In this document: positions 16,955 through 25,928 of the stretch, in pieces
Layout: each line of letters starts with the position of its first letter
Numbering within the stretch: position 1 is the first letter of the stretch
Origin: Synechococcus sp. CBW1004
GTDB lineage: Bacteria > Cyanobacteriota > Cyanobacteriia > PCC-6307 > Cyanobiaceae
Assembly (NCBI RefSeq): GCF_015840715.1
Contig: NZ_CP060397.1
Location: 2,438,686 to 2,502,685, forward strand
DNA length: 64,000 nt
Reading direction: 5' to 3'
Notes under the pieces: generated by a model
Seen by the model: the letters and a program-made list of their open reading frames with translations, nothing else
What the model was told of the DNA's origin: nothing
Databases searched by the model: none
Position numbers and translations under genes: made by a program

Positions 16955-18385
16955 TCAGCGCGGCACCGGCAGGTTGAGCTGCTGCTGCAGCACCCCCAGC
17001 TTCAGGCCCACCTCCTGCAGTTCCCGCTCCGGCCTGGAGCCGCGCACCAGCCCGGCGCCGGCGGTGAGCTCCAGGCGGTCGCCACGCAGGATGCCGCTGC
17101 GGATCGCCACCCGCAGGTCGGTGTCACCGGCCGTGTCGATCCAGCCGATCGGCGCGGCGTAATGGCCCCGCTCGAAGGGCTCGAGGCTGCGCAACCAGGC
17201 CATGGCCTCCCGCCGCGGCAGACCCGCCACGGCGGGGGTGGGATGGAGGGCCGCAGCCAGGGCCAGAGGCGGCTGAGCCGCCAGAGGAGCGGTGATCGGC
17301 GTGTGCAGATGCACCAGGCCCCCGTGACGGGCCAGGCGGGGATGGCGTGGCCGTCGCGGCTGCAGACCCATCTGCCCCAGCACGGCGGTGATCGCCTCCA
17401 CCACCAGCTCATGCTCGTGGCGATCCTTGGCGGAGCTCAGCAGGGCCTCCGCGCCGCTCAAAGGCGCGGTGCCCGCCAGGGCATCGCTCCGCAGCTGACC
17501 CTGGCGCACGGTGAGCAGCCGCTCGGGCGAGGCCCCCAGCAGCGCCTCGCGGGGTGACTGCTGCCACAGGAAGCGGCAGCTGCCGGGCTGGCTGCGGCGC
17601 AGATGCCGCAGCAGCTCGAGGGGGTCGAGCCCACCATCCAGGCGCAGCTCCTGACGCACCGCCAGCACCAGCTTGCGCAGCTCACCGCGCTCCACCAGCT
17701 GCAGGGCACGCTCGAGGGCGGTGCGATACCCCTCCTGCCAGGCGGAACCACCGGTGATCGAGGCCCTCGCGCCCGGGGGGGGCACCGGTTCCGCCGCCAG
17801 CCGTTCGAGGCGCCGGGCGGTCTCCCACAGCTCCTCCGCCAGGCTGCGCGCGGTGACGTCGCCGCCGAGGCTGCGCTGCAGCCGCAGCCAGCAGTGGCGA
17901 CCCTGGCGGCTGAGCTGCCAGCGGGGCAGCACGGCCTGCACGCCCGCAGCCCCACTGGCCGGATGGAGAGGGCTGTCGAAGAAGGCGAAGGCCAGCAGCA
18001 CCCGCGGCCGCGCCAGGGGCGGCAGGGTGCCGCCGGGAAGGGCCAGCCGACTGAGGCTGAGGGTGCTGAAGCGCTGCGCCAGCTCGAAGCGACGGGGCCC
18101 GCTCAGCTCCAGGGTGTTGCAACGGCCGCTGGCGGCCAGGCAGAGGCCGGGGGCACCGTCCCAGAGGAAGCGGAAGCCGTCGTCGTCGCCGGCCAGATGG
18201 GGCAGGAGAACCAGCGGATCCAGGCCGGCCAGGGGCAGGGCCAGGCTGAGCACGCCCTCGTCGTCCCCGCGACGGGCGGCAGCCCTCTCCAGCCGGCGGG
18301 CGGTGGCGGCGGCAAGCGCCAGCAGCTCGGAAAAGGAAGGTGGAGCCTGCACCAGGGAGCGGAGGACCAGCGCCGGAGGCTGCAC
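16955..18385 (-). CDS. menF: Isochorismate synthase
   Basis: This chorismate-utilising enzyme of 476 residues makes isochorismate, the first intermediate of phylloquinone synthesis. The conserved C-terminal half contains GASPERLLTVRQGQLRSDAL, GTAPLSG, SAKDRHEHELVV, HLHTPITAPL and HPTPAVAGLP, which match the isochorismate/anthranilate synthase fold, and AGAGLVRGSRPERELQE near the end. The N-terminal half is variable. GTG 18385 is the apparent start. In related picocyanobacteria menF sits back to back with menA as I recall; here a GGDEF/EAL gene lies between them. Salicylate synthase is a less likely alternative. Confidence 0.9.
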   Translation of the reverse strand: MQPPALVLRSLVQAPPSFSELLALAAATARRLERAAARRGDDEGVLSLALPLAGLDPLVLLPHLAGDDDGFRFLWDGAPGLCLAASGRCNTLELSGPRRFELAQRFSTLSLSRLALPGGTLPPLARPRVLLAFAFFDSPLHPASGAAGVQAVLPRWQLSRQGRHCWLRLQRSLGGDVTARSLAEELWETARRLERLAAEPVPPPGARASITGGSAWQEGYRTALERALQLVERGELRKLVLAVRQELRLDGGLDPLELLRHLRRSQPGSCRFLWQQSPREALLGASPERLLTVRQGQLRSDALAGTAPLSGAEALLSSAKDRHEHELVVEAITAVLGQMGLQPRRPRHPRLARHGGLVHLHTPITAPLAAQPPLALAAALHPTPAVAGLPRREAMAWLRSLEPFERGHYAAPIGWIDTAGDTDLRVAIRSGILRGDRLELTAGAGLVRGSRPERELQEVGLKLGVLQQQLNLPVPR

Positions 18386-18470
18386 AAATGTATGGGGCCT
18401 CCCCGCCCGCGGAACGCGGTCGCCATGGTTGAGCCCGAGGTCGTCGCAAGCCGTTACGCCCGCCGACCAC
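18386..18470 (+). repeat. Degenerate copy of the menA 5' region
   Basis: The plus strand just upstream of menF resembles the start of menA at 21036-21119. Both copies begin caaatgtatggg and both have aggtcgtcgca 53-54 bases later (18439 and 21090), followed by similar GC-rich sequence. The left copy cannot encode a full menA because it runs into the 3' side of the GGDEF/EAL gene. It looks like a decayed duplicate flanking that gene. Similarity was judged by eye. Confidence 0.5.
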
Positions 18471-18518
18471 CGGAATCTCCCCGGGCTCTCCCGCAGTTCT
18501 GGGTGTCCGATCCTGCGG

Positions 18519-20939
18519 TCAGGTCGTCGGTCTGCGCTGATCCCCGGTCAGCCAGGCGTCCAGGCTGGTCGGACGGCCAAGGGCGTTGCCCTGGAACAGC
18601 GGCACGCCGAGATCACGCAACTGGTTCAGGGTGGCTGGATCCTCAATCCCTTCGCCCACCAGTTGCACGCCCATCCGGGTGCCCAGCTCGGCGACCAGGC
18701 TGATGATGTGGACGGCGCCGCTGTCGCTGTGGATCGCCTGGGTGAAGCTTTTGTCGATCTTCACCACTTCGGGTTGCAGGGTCTTGAGCAGCATCAGGGA
18801 GGAGTAGCCCGTGCCGAAGTCATCGAGGGCGAGCCGGGCACCGGCCTGGCGCAGCTGCGTCAGGTTCTGCTTCACGGTGGCATCGGGCTCAAGGATGGAG
18901 TGTTCGGTCAGCTCCAGGGTCAGCTGACGTGGATGGAGACCCCGGCACTGCAGTTGCTCCAGCAGGGAGGCGGCCAGGCCAGCGCAGAGCAATTGACTCG
19001 GGGTGAGGTTGAGGTAAAGCCGGAGCGTTGGGTAGCGCTGCTGCAGCTGTTGAAAGCCATCGAGGGAGAGGCACAGCAATTCGTGGCCCAGCTTCGGCAT
19101 CTGGCGGTGCTGTTCGGCGAGATCCAGAAACAGCGTCGGCGCAATCCAGCCCTGCTGTGGATGGTGCCAGCGGGCCAGGGCCTCGGCACCATGCAGCTCT
19201 CCTGTGCGATCTCGGATCGGCTGGAAGACCACCTGGAGCTGCTGATGGCGGATGGCGGCCATCAGATCGTTGAACAGCTGGTAGTTGCCCAACTGCGGCG
19301 TCCTCTCCAGAACGTCCAGTCCGACGATGCGGCTGTCGCGACTGCGTTTGGCCTGATACATCGCCTGGTCGGAGCGTTGCATCATGAGGCCCACATCCTG
19401 TTCCGCTGGATCCACCAAGCTGATGCCGATGCTCAGGCTCACGTTGATGGCCTGCTCACCGATCCTGACCGGCTCGGACAGGCTGTCCACCATCGCCTGG
19501 GCCCGTTCTCTGGCCTGCGTGCTGAGGTCTTCAGGGTCCGCTGTGGAGCTGTCAGCAAAGTCCATGATCACGGCCAGCTCATCGCCGCCGTAGCGGGCCA
19601 GGAAGTCGCCGGCACGCAGCACGCGTCGCAGGCGCTGGCAGACACTCACCAGCACGCCATCGCCGACAGCGTGGCCAAAGGTGTCATTGATGACCTTGAA
19701 CTTGTCGATGTCGATGAACAGCACGGCGAACCACTGCTGCTGCTCGCCGTGATGCCTGGTGGTCTCGGTCAGTTGCTCAATGAAATAGCGGCGATTGGGC
19801 AGCTGGGTGAGCGCATCGAACAGGGCCAGTTCGCTGGCGGTTTGCAGCACGTGCTGGAACCGCTCGCTCAAGTGCTCCAGGCGCTGGCTGGGGCGGTGGC
19901 CGGTCGCGTCCGTGCTCCGACTGGCCCCGCTGAGGCGGCCAAGGATCCGGCGGCTGTCGGCCCGGCCGCGATCCGGCAGCGCGGTCTCGAACACCTGGTC
20001 AAGGGCGTGGCAGGTGCTTCGGATCGTCTGGGTGGCACGTCGCTCCACCTCCAGGCGCCGGACGCGTTGGCGACGCCGTTCCAGTTGGGTGACCATCCGT
20101 AGCGCCAGCACCAGCCCCGGGATGGCCAGCAGCAGGGGTAGATCCCCCAGCAGGGATCGCGTCACGAGCGGCAGCAGATCCGGCCGTGGCAAGCCGAGCA
20201 GGCGTCCACCGCTGGAATGAATCCGTGGTTCGATCAGCTCCAGTTGCGGCGACGAAGCGCTGCCTTCATCGGGCAGGAACACCAGGTCACGTTGCAGGGT
20301 GCTGAGCCGATTGCGGATCCGCTGGGAGTACTCCTGCTTCAGCAGCGGGCTAAGCATCACCAGCGTCCCGGAGTTGGCGGGCGCGGTGCTGTCGCTGTTG
20401 CTGACGAGTGTGGCGGCGCCGAGGTACAGGGCGTCTCCCTCCCGACAGGCCAGGCGCAGAGGGGTGTCCGTGTCGGTGATCCGCCCGACGTTGTCCTGGG
20501 CACAGCGGATCAGGTCCGGAAAGTCGGGCCGCTGGAATGTCGGTGCGGTGTGAACCAGAGCGACGGAGCGGTCCGGTCGAAGCAGGATCAGAACCGTGCC
20601 GTCCTCGAAGACGGCTCCTTTCCAGAGGTCATGGCTGACAAATCTGGGATTGCGCCCCTGGGCAAAGGCATAGGTCTTGTCCCAGTGGCCCCAGTCAAAG
20701 GAAGCCCGCCCTGCAACGGCCAACCCGGCTTCCATGATCGCCAGGGTGTCGTCCCTCTGCCCCTGTTGCTCCTGACTGATCGTCTGGCCGCGCCGCTGCA
20801 CCTGCAGCGCCATGAGGGGGGCCAGCACCAGCAGACAAAGGGCGCTGCGGCGGAGAAGGGTCGTGCGTGGCAGCGGTGAGCGCAGCTCCTCCTTCCACCA
20901 GGCCTGCAGCGCCGGGAGCAGGGGCATCCTGGCGGTCAT
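18519..20939 (-). CDS. CHASE4-GGDEF-EAL cyclic-di-GMP sensor protein
   Basis: This is an 806-residue membrane signalling protein. One transmembrane helix lies near 32-48, a periplasmic CHASE4 sensor follows (FDWGHWDKTYAFA at 81-93), and a second helix is near 265-282. The GGDEF domain has GGDEL at 451-455 and an inhibitory RxxD site (RAGD, 442-445). The EAL domain has EAL at 586-588, NLTPSQL, ELTEHS, DDFGTG at 706-711 and EGIE at 763-766, so both diguanylate cyclase and phosphodiesterase sites look intact. ATG 20939 is chosen because the upstream frame runs into the menA leader. It interrupts the menF/menA pair and is probably an insertion. Confidence 0.93.
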   Translation of the reverse strand: MTARMPLLPALQAWWKEELRSPLPRTTLLRRSALCLLVLAPLMALQVQRRGQTISQEQQGQRDDTLAIMEAGLAVAGRASFDWGHWDKTYAFAQGRNPRFVSHDLWKGAVFEDGTVLILLRPDRSVALVHTAPTFQRPDFPDLIRCAQDNVGRITDTDTPLRLACREGDALYLGAATLVSNSDSTAPANSGTLVMLSPLLKQEYSQRIRNRLSTLQRDLVFLPDEGSASSPQLELIEPRIHSSGGRLLGLPRPDLLPLVTRSLLGDLPLLLAIPGLVLALRMVTQLERRRQRVRRLEVERRATQTIRSTCHALDQVFETALPDRGRADSRRILGRLSGASRSTDATGHRPSQRLEHLSERFQHVLQTASELALFDALTQLPNRRYFIEQLTETTRHHGEQQQWFAVLFIDIDKFKVINDTFGHAVGDGVLVSVCQRLRRVLRAGDFLARYGGDELAVIMDFADSSTADPEDLSTQARERAQAMVDSLSEPVRIGEQAINVSLSIGISLVDPAEQDVGLMMQRSDQAMYQAKRSRDSRIVGLDVLERTPQLGNYQLFNDLMAAIRHQQLQVVFQPIRDRTGELHGAEALARWHHPQQGWIAPTLFLDLAEQHRQMPKLGHELLCLSLDGFQQLQQRYPTLRLYLNLTPSQLLCAGLAASLLEQLQCRGLHPRQLTLELTEHSILEPDATVKQNLTQLRQAGARLALDDFGTGYSSLMLLKTLQPEVVKIDKSFTQAIHSDSGAVHIISLVAELGTRMGVQLVGEGIEDPATLNQLRDLGVPLFQGNALGRPTSLDAWLTGDQRRPTT

Positions 20940-21064
20940 AAAGACGCCTGGGTTGGCCGGCCGCGCGCTGCAGTTGTCAGTATCACGTCGCAGCCTGGTT
21001 AGGCGCCAAGAGTAACCAGCGTCACTTCGACTGCTCAAATGTATGGGCCCTCCCGCGTCGCCAG

Positions 21065-22066
21065 TTGCCGCTGCCCGCGTCCACACCTCAGGTCGTCGCA
21101 GGCCTTCCGGCCGATGGCGCCCAGCGCCGCCAGCTCTGGAAGGCCGCCATCAAGTGGCCGATGTACGCGGTGGCGGTGATGCCGGTGCTGCTGGCCGCCG
21201 GCTGGCGGCTCGGGGCCGGGCTGCCGATTCGGGTCGAGCAGCTGGTGCTGTTTCTCCTGGCGGCCGTGCTGCTGCTGGCCTGGGAGAATCTGACCAACGA
21301 TGTCTTCGATGCTGACACCGGCGTCGATGCCATGGGCAAGCCCCACTCGGTGGTGAACCTCACCGGTCGCCGCGACCGGGTGGCGCTGCTCGCCAACGGC
21401 GCCCTGCTCCTGGGCCTGGCGTTGATGGCCCTGGTGGCGCTGCGCAGCTCACCGCTGGTGCTCGCCCTGGTGCTGGCCTGCTGCGGCCTCGGCTACGTGT
21501 ATCAGGGGCCGCCCTTCCGCCTGGGCTACCGCGGGCTGGGTGAACCGCTCTGCTGGCTGGCCTTCGGTCCCTGCGCCACCGCCGCCGCCCTCCTGGCCCT
21601 GGGTCCCGCCGCCGAACCCGGCCAGGCGACCGTGGTGCCATGGGCCACGGCCCTGGCGCTCGGCAGCGGTCCGGCGCTGGCCACCACCCTGGTGCTGTTC
21701 TGCTCCCACTTCCACCAGGTGGAGGAGGACGCCGTCCACGGCAAGCGTTCCCCGGTGGTGCGACTCGGCACCGCCCAGGCCGCCGGCCTGGTGCCCTGGT
21801 TCGTGGCCGCGGCACTGGCGCTGCAGTGGGCTCCGGTGCTGCTGGGCCAGTGGCCGCTCACCGCCCTGCTCGGGGTGGTCGGCCTACCGCCGGCGCGCGC
21901 CCTGATCCGGCTGTTGCGGGACCATCACCTCGACCCGGCCCTGATCAGCGGCAGCAAGTTTCTCGCCCTGCGCTTCCAGGCCCTCAACGGACTGGGGCTG
22001 AGCCTGGGTCTGGCCATCGGCCCCTGGTTTGCGGCCGGCACCGGGGCCTGGAGCGGTGGACGCTGA
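21065..22066 (+). CDS. menA: 1,4-dihydroxy-2-naphthoate phytyltransferase
   Basis: MenA is a UbiA-superfamily prenyltransferase that attaches phytyl to dihydroxynaphthoate in phylloquinone synthesis, the photosystem I cofactor. The 333-residue protein is very hydrophobic, with RRQLWKAAIKWPMYAVAVMP at the N terminus and the prenyl-diphosphate motif ENLTNDVFDADTGVD. A second acidic motif is HQVEEDAVHGKRSPVVRLG. The start is uncertain: TTG 21065 gives the best N terminus, while ATGs at 21039 and 21043 are in other frames. menC overlaps its 3' end, so menA, menC and menE form an operon. Confidence 0.92.
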   Translation: MPLPASTPQVVAGLPADGAQRRQLWKAAIKWPMYAVAVMPVLLAAGWRLGAGLPIRVEQLVLFLLAAVLLLAWENLTNDVFDADTGVDAMGKPHSVVNLTGRRDRVALLANGALLLGLALMALVALRSSPLVLALVLACCGLGYVYQGPPFRLGYRGLGEPLCWLAFGPCATAAALLALGPAAEPGQATVVPWATALALGSGPALATTLVLFCSHFHQVEEDAVHGKRSPVVRLGTAQAAGLVPWFVAAALALQWAPVLLGQWPLTALLGVVGLPPARALIRLLRDHHLDPALISGSKFLALRFQALNGLGLSLGLAIGPWFAAGTGAWSGGR

Positions 22067-23255
22067 AGCGGGGCGTGGCGCCGCATCGTTCGCCCCACCG
22101 CCTGGACGCCTGTCCACCGGAACACTGCTCCGGCTGGAGTGGCGGCCCTATCAGTTCGAGCTGGCCCGTGACCTGGTCACCAGCCAGGGGGCCTGGAGCC
22201 TGCGCCAGGGCTGGCTGCTGCGGCTGGAAGCGCCGGAGGGTCCCGTGGGCTGGGGCGAGGCGGCGCTGCCGCCCATGGCGATCGGGCCCGATGGGGACAG
22301 CGTGATCGCCGCGGCCTGGGACGCCCTGACCGCACTGCCAGCAGCGCTGCAACGCGACGCGCTCGAGACGCGGCTGCCGGACCTGCCGGCACCCCTGGCC
22401 TGTGCCCTGGGCATGGCCCTGGCGGAGCTGGATGGCCTCGGCTCGGCCGCAGACGGGGGCTGGCTGACGGCTCCGCCCTCGGCGCTGCTGCTGCCCGCCG
22501 GCCCAGCGGCAATCGCGGCCCTGGAGGAGGAGCTCCGAAGGCCCACGCCGGATCCCCCGATCCCAGCAGACAGCGCGGATCCGGGGCGTTCTGTCGACGC
22601 AGCGGGCAGGGCCGATCCCGGGGCAGCCCCGCTCGGACCGGGGGACACCGCCCAAGAGACCCAGGACACCGGAACGTCGGCGGGGACTGGCACCGCGTCG
22701 GCCTTCACCGTGAAATGGAAGGTGGCCAGCGGCGACGACGGGCTGGAGCGGCGCGTGCTGGAGACGCTGCTGGAACGCCTGCCCCACAAAGGCCACCTGC
22801 GGCTCGATGCCAACGGCGGCTGGGACCGGGCCACCGCCTGGCGCTGGGCGGAACGGCTGGCCGGCGAACCGCGGCTGGACTGGCTCGAGCAGCCGCTGCC
22901 TCCCGACGACCAGGCGGGTCTGGAGGAACTGGCAACGCTGGTGCCGGTGGCCCTGGATGAATCGCTGCGGCTCGACCCACAGCTGGTGGCGGACAGCTGG
23001 CGCGGCTGGCAGGTGCGCCGTCCCTTGGCGGAAGGTGACCCGCGTCCGCTCCTGGCGGCCCTGCAGGCCGGCACGCCCAGGCTGATGCTCAGCACCGCCT
23101 TCGAGACGGGCATCGGCCGGCGCTTCCTGCATCACCTGGCAGGCCTGCAGGCCCGCGGGCCCACCCCGACGGCGCCGGGCCTGGCGCCGGGCTGGCGACC
23201 CCGCGGCGACCTGTTCGCGCAGGAGCCGAAGACGACCTGGGAGGCGGCGGGATGA
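22056..23255 (+). CDS. menC: o-Succinylbenzoate synthase with Lys-to-Arg change
   Basis: MenC is an enolase-superfamily dehydratase that makes o-succinylbenzoate. With GTG 22056 as start, overlapping menA by 11 bases, the protein is 399 residues. The KxK motif (Lys220, Lys222 in TVKWKV) and metal ligands Asp251 (LDANGGW), Glu278 (LEQPLP) and Asp301 (ALDES) are present. The second catalytic lysine, normally Lys-Pro 22 residues after the last Asp, is Arg322 in QVRRPLAEGDP. An insertion of about 55 residues (162-216), rich in Gly, Asp, Pro and Thr, lies just before the KxK strand. Operon position supports the role despite these oddities. Confidence 0.85.
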   Translation: MDAEAGRGAASFAPPPGRLSTGTLLRLEWRPYQFELARDLVTSQGAWSLRQGWLLRLEAPEGPVGWGEAALPPMAIGPDGDSVIAAAWDALTALPAALQRDALETRLPDLPAPLACALGMALAELDGLGSAADGGWLTAPPSALLLPAGPAAIAALEEELRRPTPDPPIPADSADPGRSVDAAGRADPGAAPLGPGDTAQETQDTGTSAGTGTASAFTVKWKVASGDDGLERRVLETLLERLPHKGHLRLDANGGWDRATAWRWAERLAGEPRLDWLEQPLPPDDQAGLEELATLVPVALDESLRLDPQLVADSWRGWQVRRPLAEGDPRPLLAALQAGTPRLMLSTAFETGIGRRFLHHLAGLQARGPTPTAPGLAPGWRPRGDLFAQEPKTTWEAAG

Positions 23256-23313
23256 GACGCTCCGCCCGAAAACGACCGGATCGGCCGGAACGGACCGGAG
23301 CGGAGGCGGCGCC

Positions 23314-24753
23314 ATGACCCTGGCCCTGGTCCGTTGTCTGGATGATCCGCAGGCCCTCTGGGAGGAACTTGAAGGCCACTGGCGGCAGGGCTCCCTGGTT
23401 GGATTGGCCCCACCGCAGGAGCGGGCCGCTCTGCAGGAGGCCGTGCTTGGTGGGACCGCAGCGATCGGGGACGCACAACACCCTCCAGGCCACCTCCCGC
23501 CCGCACCCCAGGGCCGGCTGCACGCCAACGGCCCCACGGAGCCTCTCCACCCGGTGGCGTCGCTGGGATCCGAGGGCTCCTGGGGAGCGGCCCTGGTGCT
23601 CGGCAGCGGCGGCAGCAGCGGTGGCCGGCGCTGGTGCCTGCAGCCCCTGGCGCATCTGCAGGCCTCCGCCCGGGCCTGCGGGCTCTGGCTGGCCGATCAG
23701 GGCATCGATCCGCAGCGCTGCCTGCATCTCGATGCGCTGCCGCTCCATCACGTCAGCGGCCTGATGCCGTTGATCCGGGCCCGCACGTGGGGCGCGGAGC
23801 TGCGCTGGCTGGCGCCCGACCTGCTGCGCGGGCCGGCGTTGCTGCCACAGGCCTGCCCGCTCCCGGGCGACCGGCCGGTGGTGCTGTCCCTGGTGCCCAC
23901 CCAGCTGCAACGCCTGCTGAACAGCCCGGAGGCCGTCGCCTGGCTGCGGGGCTGCGCCGTGATCTGGGTGGGTGGAGCCGCACTCGCTGACGACCTGGCC
24001 ACCCGGGCCCGGGCCGCGGAGCTGCCGCTGGCCCCTTGCTACGGCGCCACCGAAACCGCAGCGATGGTCTGCGCCCTGCCACCAGGGCGGTTTCTGGCCG
24101 GTGAACAGGGCTGCGGCTCGCCCCTGCGGGATGTGGAGCTGCGGCTGGAGGGCGAGGCCGGGGCGATCGCCGTGCGCAGCGCCCGCCTCAGCCCCGGCTG
24201 GTTCGCGATGGGCCGGCTGCACCCCTTCCGGGACGCCGAGGGCTGGTGGCGCAGCGGCGATGCCGGCACGTGGAGCACCGAGATGGCGCCTGGGGCGCCA
24301 TCGGATCAGCCGACGTCACCGACCCGCACCCCGACGGTGTCTGCTGCCGGCCCTGAGAGTCGCAGCCTGATCATTCACGGCCGCCTTGACGGCGCCATCC
24401 ACAGCGGCGGCGAAACCGTGTTTCCGGACCAGGTACGCGAGCGCCTGCTCGGCCTCATCCAGGCGGCCGGACTGCCGGTGGCGGAGCTGCTGCTGCTGGG
24501 CGAACGCGACGCGCACTGGGGAGAGCGGCTGGTGGCGCTGGTGCGCTGGGAAAGCACGGATCCACCGCAACAGGCAGGAGCGGACGATCAAGCGCCCTTC
24601 ACAGAACTGGCCGCCCTGGCACGGGCATTACCGCCCAGCCAGCGACCGGCGCGCTGGCTGAATTGTCCAACGCTCACACCCGCCGACACGGGAAAATGGC
24701 AACGGTCACGCTGGCGACAATGGCTTCTGTCGCAGCCAGCACACCTGCATTGA
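23314..24753 (+). CDS. menE: o-Succinylbenzoate-CoA ligase
   Basis: MenE activates o-succinylbenzoate with ATP and CoA in phylloquinone synthesis. The 479-residue adenylate-forming enzyme has a P-loop-like GSGGSSGGRRW, the core CYGATETAAMV, the hinge region GRLDGAIHSGGETV and the catalytic C-terminal lysine in TPADTGKWQRSRW. The N-terminal domain is shorter than in long acyl-CoA ligases, as in other MenE proteins. It lies 58 bases after menC. The TM2 promoter -35 element overlaps its stop codon. Confidence 0.92.
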   Translation: MTLALVRCLDDPQALWEELEGHWRQGSLVGLAPPQERAALQEAVLGGTAAIGDAQHPPGHLPPAPQGRLHANGPTEPLHPVASLGSEGSWGAALVLGSGGSSGGRRWCLQPLAHLQASARACGLWLADQGIDPQRCLHLDALPLHHVSGLMPLIRARTWGAELRWLAPDLLRGPALLPQACPLPGDRPVVLSLVPTQLQRLLNSPEAVAWLRGCAVIWVGGAALADDLATRARAAELPLAPCYGATETAAMVCALPPGRFLAGEQGCGSPLRDVELRLEGEAGAIAVRSARLSPGWFAMGRLHPFRDAEGWWRSGDAGTWSTEMAPGAPSDQPTSPTRTPTVSAAGPESRSLIIHGRLDGAIHSGGETVFPDQVRERLLGLIQAAGLPVAELLLLGERDAHWGERLVALVRWESTDPPQQAGADDQAPFTELAALARALPPSQRPARWLNCPTLTPADTGKWQRSRWRQWLLSQPAHLH

Positions 24754-24778
24754 CAGCGGCAGAAAGGATGTCTATAAA
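24750..24778 (+). promoter_or_regulatory. Near-consensus sigma-70 promoter
   Basis: A TTGACA box (24750-24755) and a TATAAA box (24773-24778) are separated by 17 bases, which is the consensus -35 and near-consensus -10 at ideal spacing. Transcription would start near 24785, leaving a leader of about 17 bases before the TM2-domain ATG. The -35 box overlaps the menE stop. Confidence 0.8.
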
Positions 24779-24801
24779 CCGGTCACAATCGATGCAAAGT
24801 T

Positions 24802-25080
24802 ATGAACGAGACCGAACTTGCTGAGGTCAACAGCAAGAAGCTGGCCGCCGGTCTTCTGGGTCTTTTGCTCGGCTCACTCGGCATCCACAAGTTCATCCTG
24901 GGCTATACAACGCCTGGCGTCATCATGCTTGCGGTTTCTCTCGCCGGTGGGCTTGTCACCTGCGGCATCGCCAGTGCGGTGATGGGTGTGATCGGATTGA
25001 TCGAAGGCATCATCTATCTCACCATGACGCCTCAACAGTTCAAGACGCTCTACATCGATGGCCGCAAAGAATGGTTCTGA
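24802..25080 (+). CDS. TM2-domain membrane protein
   Basis: This 92-residue protein has the TM2 domain: two transmembrane helices separated by a short turn. It shows KKLAAGLLGLLLGSLGIHKF with the conserved GxHKF-like element and a Gly-rich second helix containing ITCG-like residues. The function of TM2 proteins in bacteria is unknown. It has its own strong-looking promoter, and its 3' end overlaps a second small membrane ORF by 23 bases. Base composition is lower in GC than the neighbours. Confidence 0.85.
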   Translation: MNETELAEVNSKKLAAGLLGLLLGSLGIHKFILGYTTPGVIMLAVSLAGGLVTCGIASAVMGVIGLIEGIIYLTMTPQQFKTLYIDGRKEWF

Positions 25081-25255
25081 TCAGTGGTTCGGGCGCTTGC
25101 GGCCACCACTGATCCTGCTGGTCGGCTCCTCGCTCGGCAGCGGTCTGCTCTTCGCGGCCCTGCCGAGCGAGGGCATGGCCAGTGCGGTGCGGCTGCTCGC
25201 TCTGCTGCCGCTGCAGCTGGCCGCCCTGCTCTGGGTGCTGCCGCGGATGCGCTGA
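25058..25255 (+). CDS. Small hydrophobic protein overlapping the TM2 gene
   Basis: This is a 65-residue ORF whose ATG lies inside the end of the TM2 gene in another frame. It encodes two probable transmembrane helices (LILLVGSSLGSGLLFAALP and VRLLALLPLQLAALLWVLP) and uses the Leu and Gly codons typical of this genome outside the overlap. No family was recognised. Translational coupling to TM2 is likely if it is real. Confidence 0.5.
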   Translation: MAAKNGSDQWFGRLRPPLILLVGSSLGSGLLFAALPSEGMASAVRLLALLPLQLAALLWVLPRMR

Positions 25256-25298
25256 GCGGGGTTTCCGCGTCGTCGGAACTCGACAGCAAGCAGGGCGG

Positions 25299-25748
25299 TC
25301 ACAACGGCCGCACCCCTCCCTGCAGGCTCGATGCCTCCAGCCAGCGCTGGATCGGCTCCGGCAGGGGGCAGCGCTGACGATCGGCCGCCCGGATCGCCAG
25401 ATGGCGGGTGAGCGCCTCAGCCACCGGTTCATCACCGCAACAGAAGCGATAGCGCAGTTCAAAGCAACCGGGATCGAGCCGCAGGGGCTCCAGCTGGATC
25501 GCCAGCGGATCGCCGCACATCAGGGGCCTGCGGTAATCGGCCTGACAGTGCACGATCGGCAGGGCCACCTCGGGCGCATGGGCCGGCCCGGGAAAGATGG
25601 AGGCGGCTGGCAATCCGAATCGCTCAAGACTCTCCTCATAGGCTTCATGGCACCAGCGCAGCAGCTGCGTGAAATGCATCACGCCGGCGGCATCGGTGTC
25701 GCCGAAACGCACGGTGCGGCAGAGCAGCAGCCAGTCGGAAGGATTCAT
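25299..25748 (-). CDS. 1,4-Dihydroxy-2-naphthoyl-CoA thioesterase
   Basis: This is a 149-residue single hot-dog-fold thioesterase of the 4-hydroxybenzoyl-CoA type. The signature VRFGDTDAAGVMHFTQLLRW contains the catalytic Asp. In cyanobacteria this family (Synechocystis Slr0204 type) releases dihydroxynaphthoate from CoA before MenA acts. Closeness to menA-menC-menE supports that role, although it is on the other strand. A GTG one codon upstream (25751) is an alternative start to ATG 25748. Confidence 0.88.
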   Translation of the reverse strand: MNPSDWLLLCRTVRFGDTDAAGVMHFTQLLRWCHEAYEESLERFGLPAASIFPGPAHAPEVALPIVHCQADYRRPLMCGDPLAIQLEPLRLDPGCFELRYRFCCGDEPVAEALTRHLAIRAADRQRCPLPEPIQRWLEASSLQGGVRPL

Positions 25749-25928
25749 CACACGTTCCGGGCGACGACATGCCGCGAGGGAGGAGCCTAACGACCGCGAA
25801 GACAGCGGCCAACTGCCGCCTTCCCCGCACCCTCATGCGGCAGATCTACTTCTGCATGGAGAAGATGCAGGCTCTCGGGCCTGGGGCGGTTTCACTGACG
25901 GCCGGCGGCGCTGATCGGGAGCCAGCGC

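Noticed and set aside
17673..20102. 809-codon plus-strand frame opposite menF and the GGDEF-EAL gene
   Set aside because: It runs antisense to two genes with clear catalytic motifs and has Arg/Ser/Ala-rich low-complexity translation.
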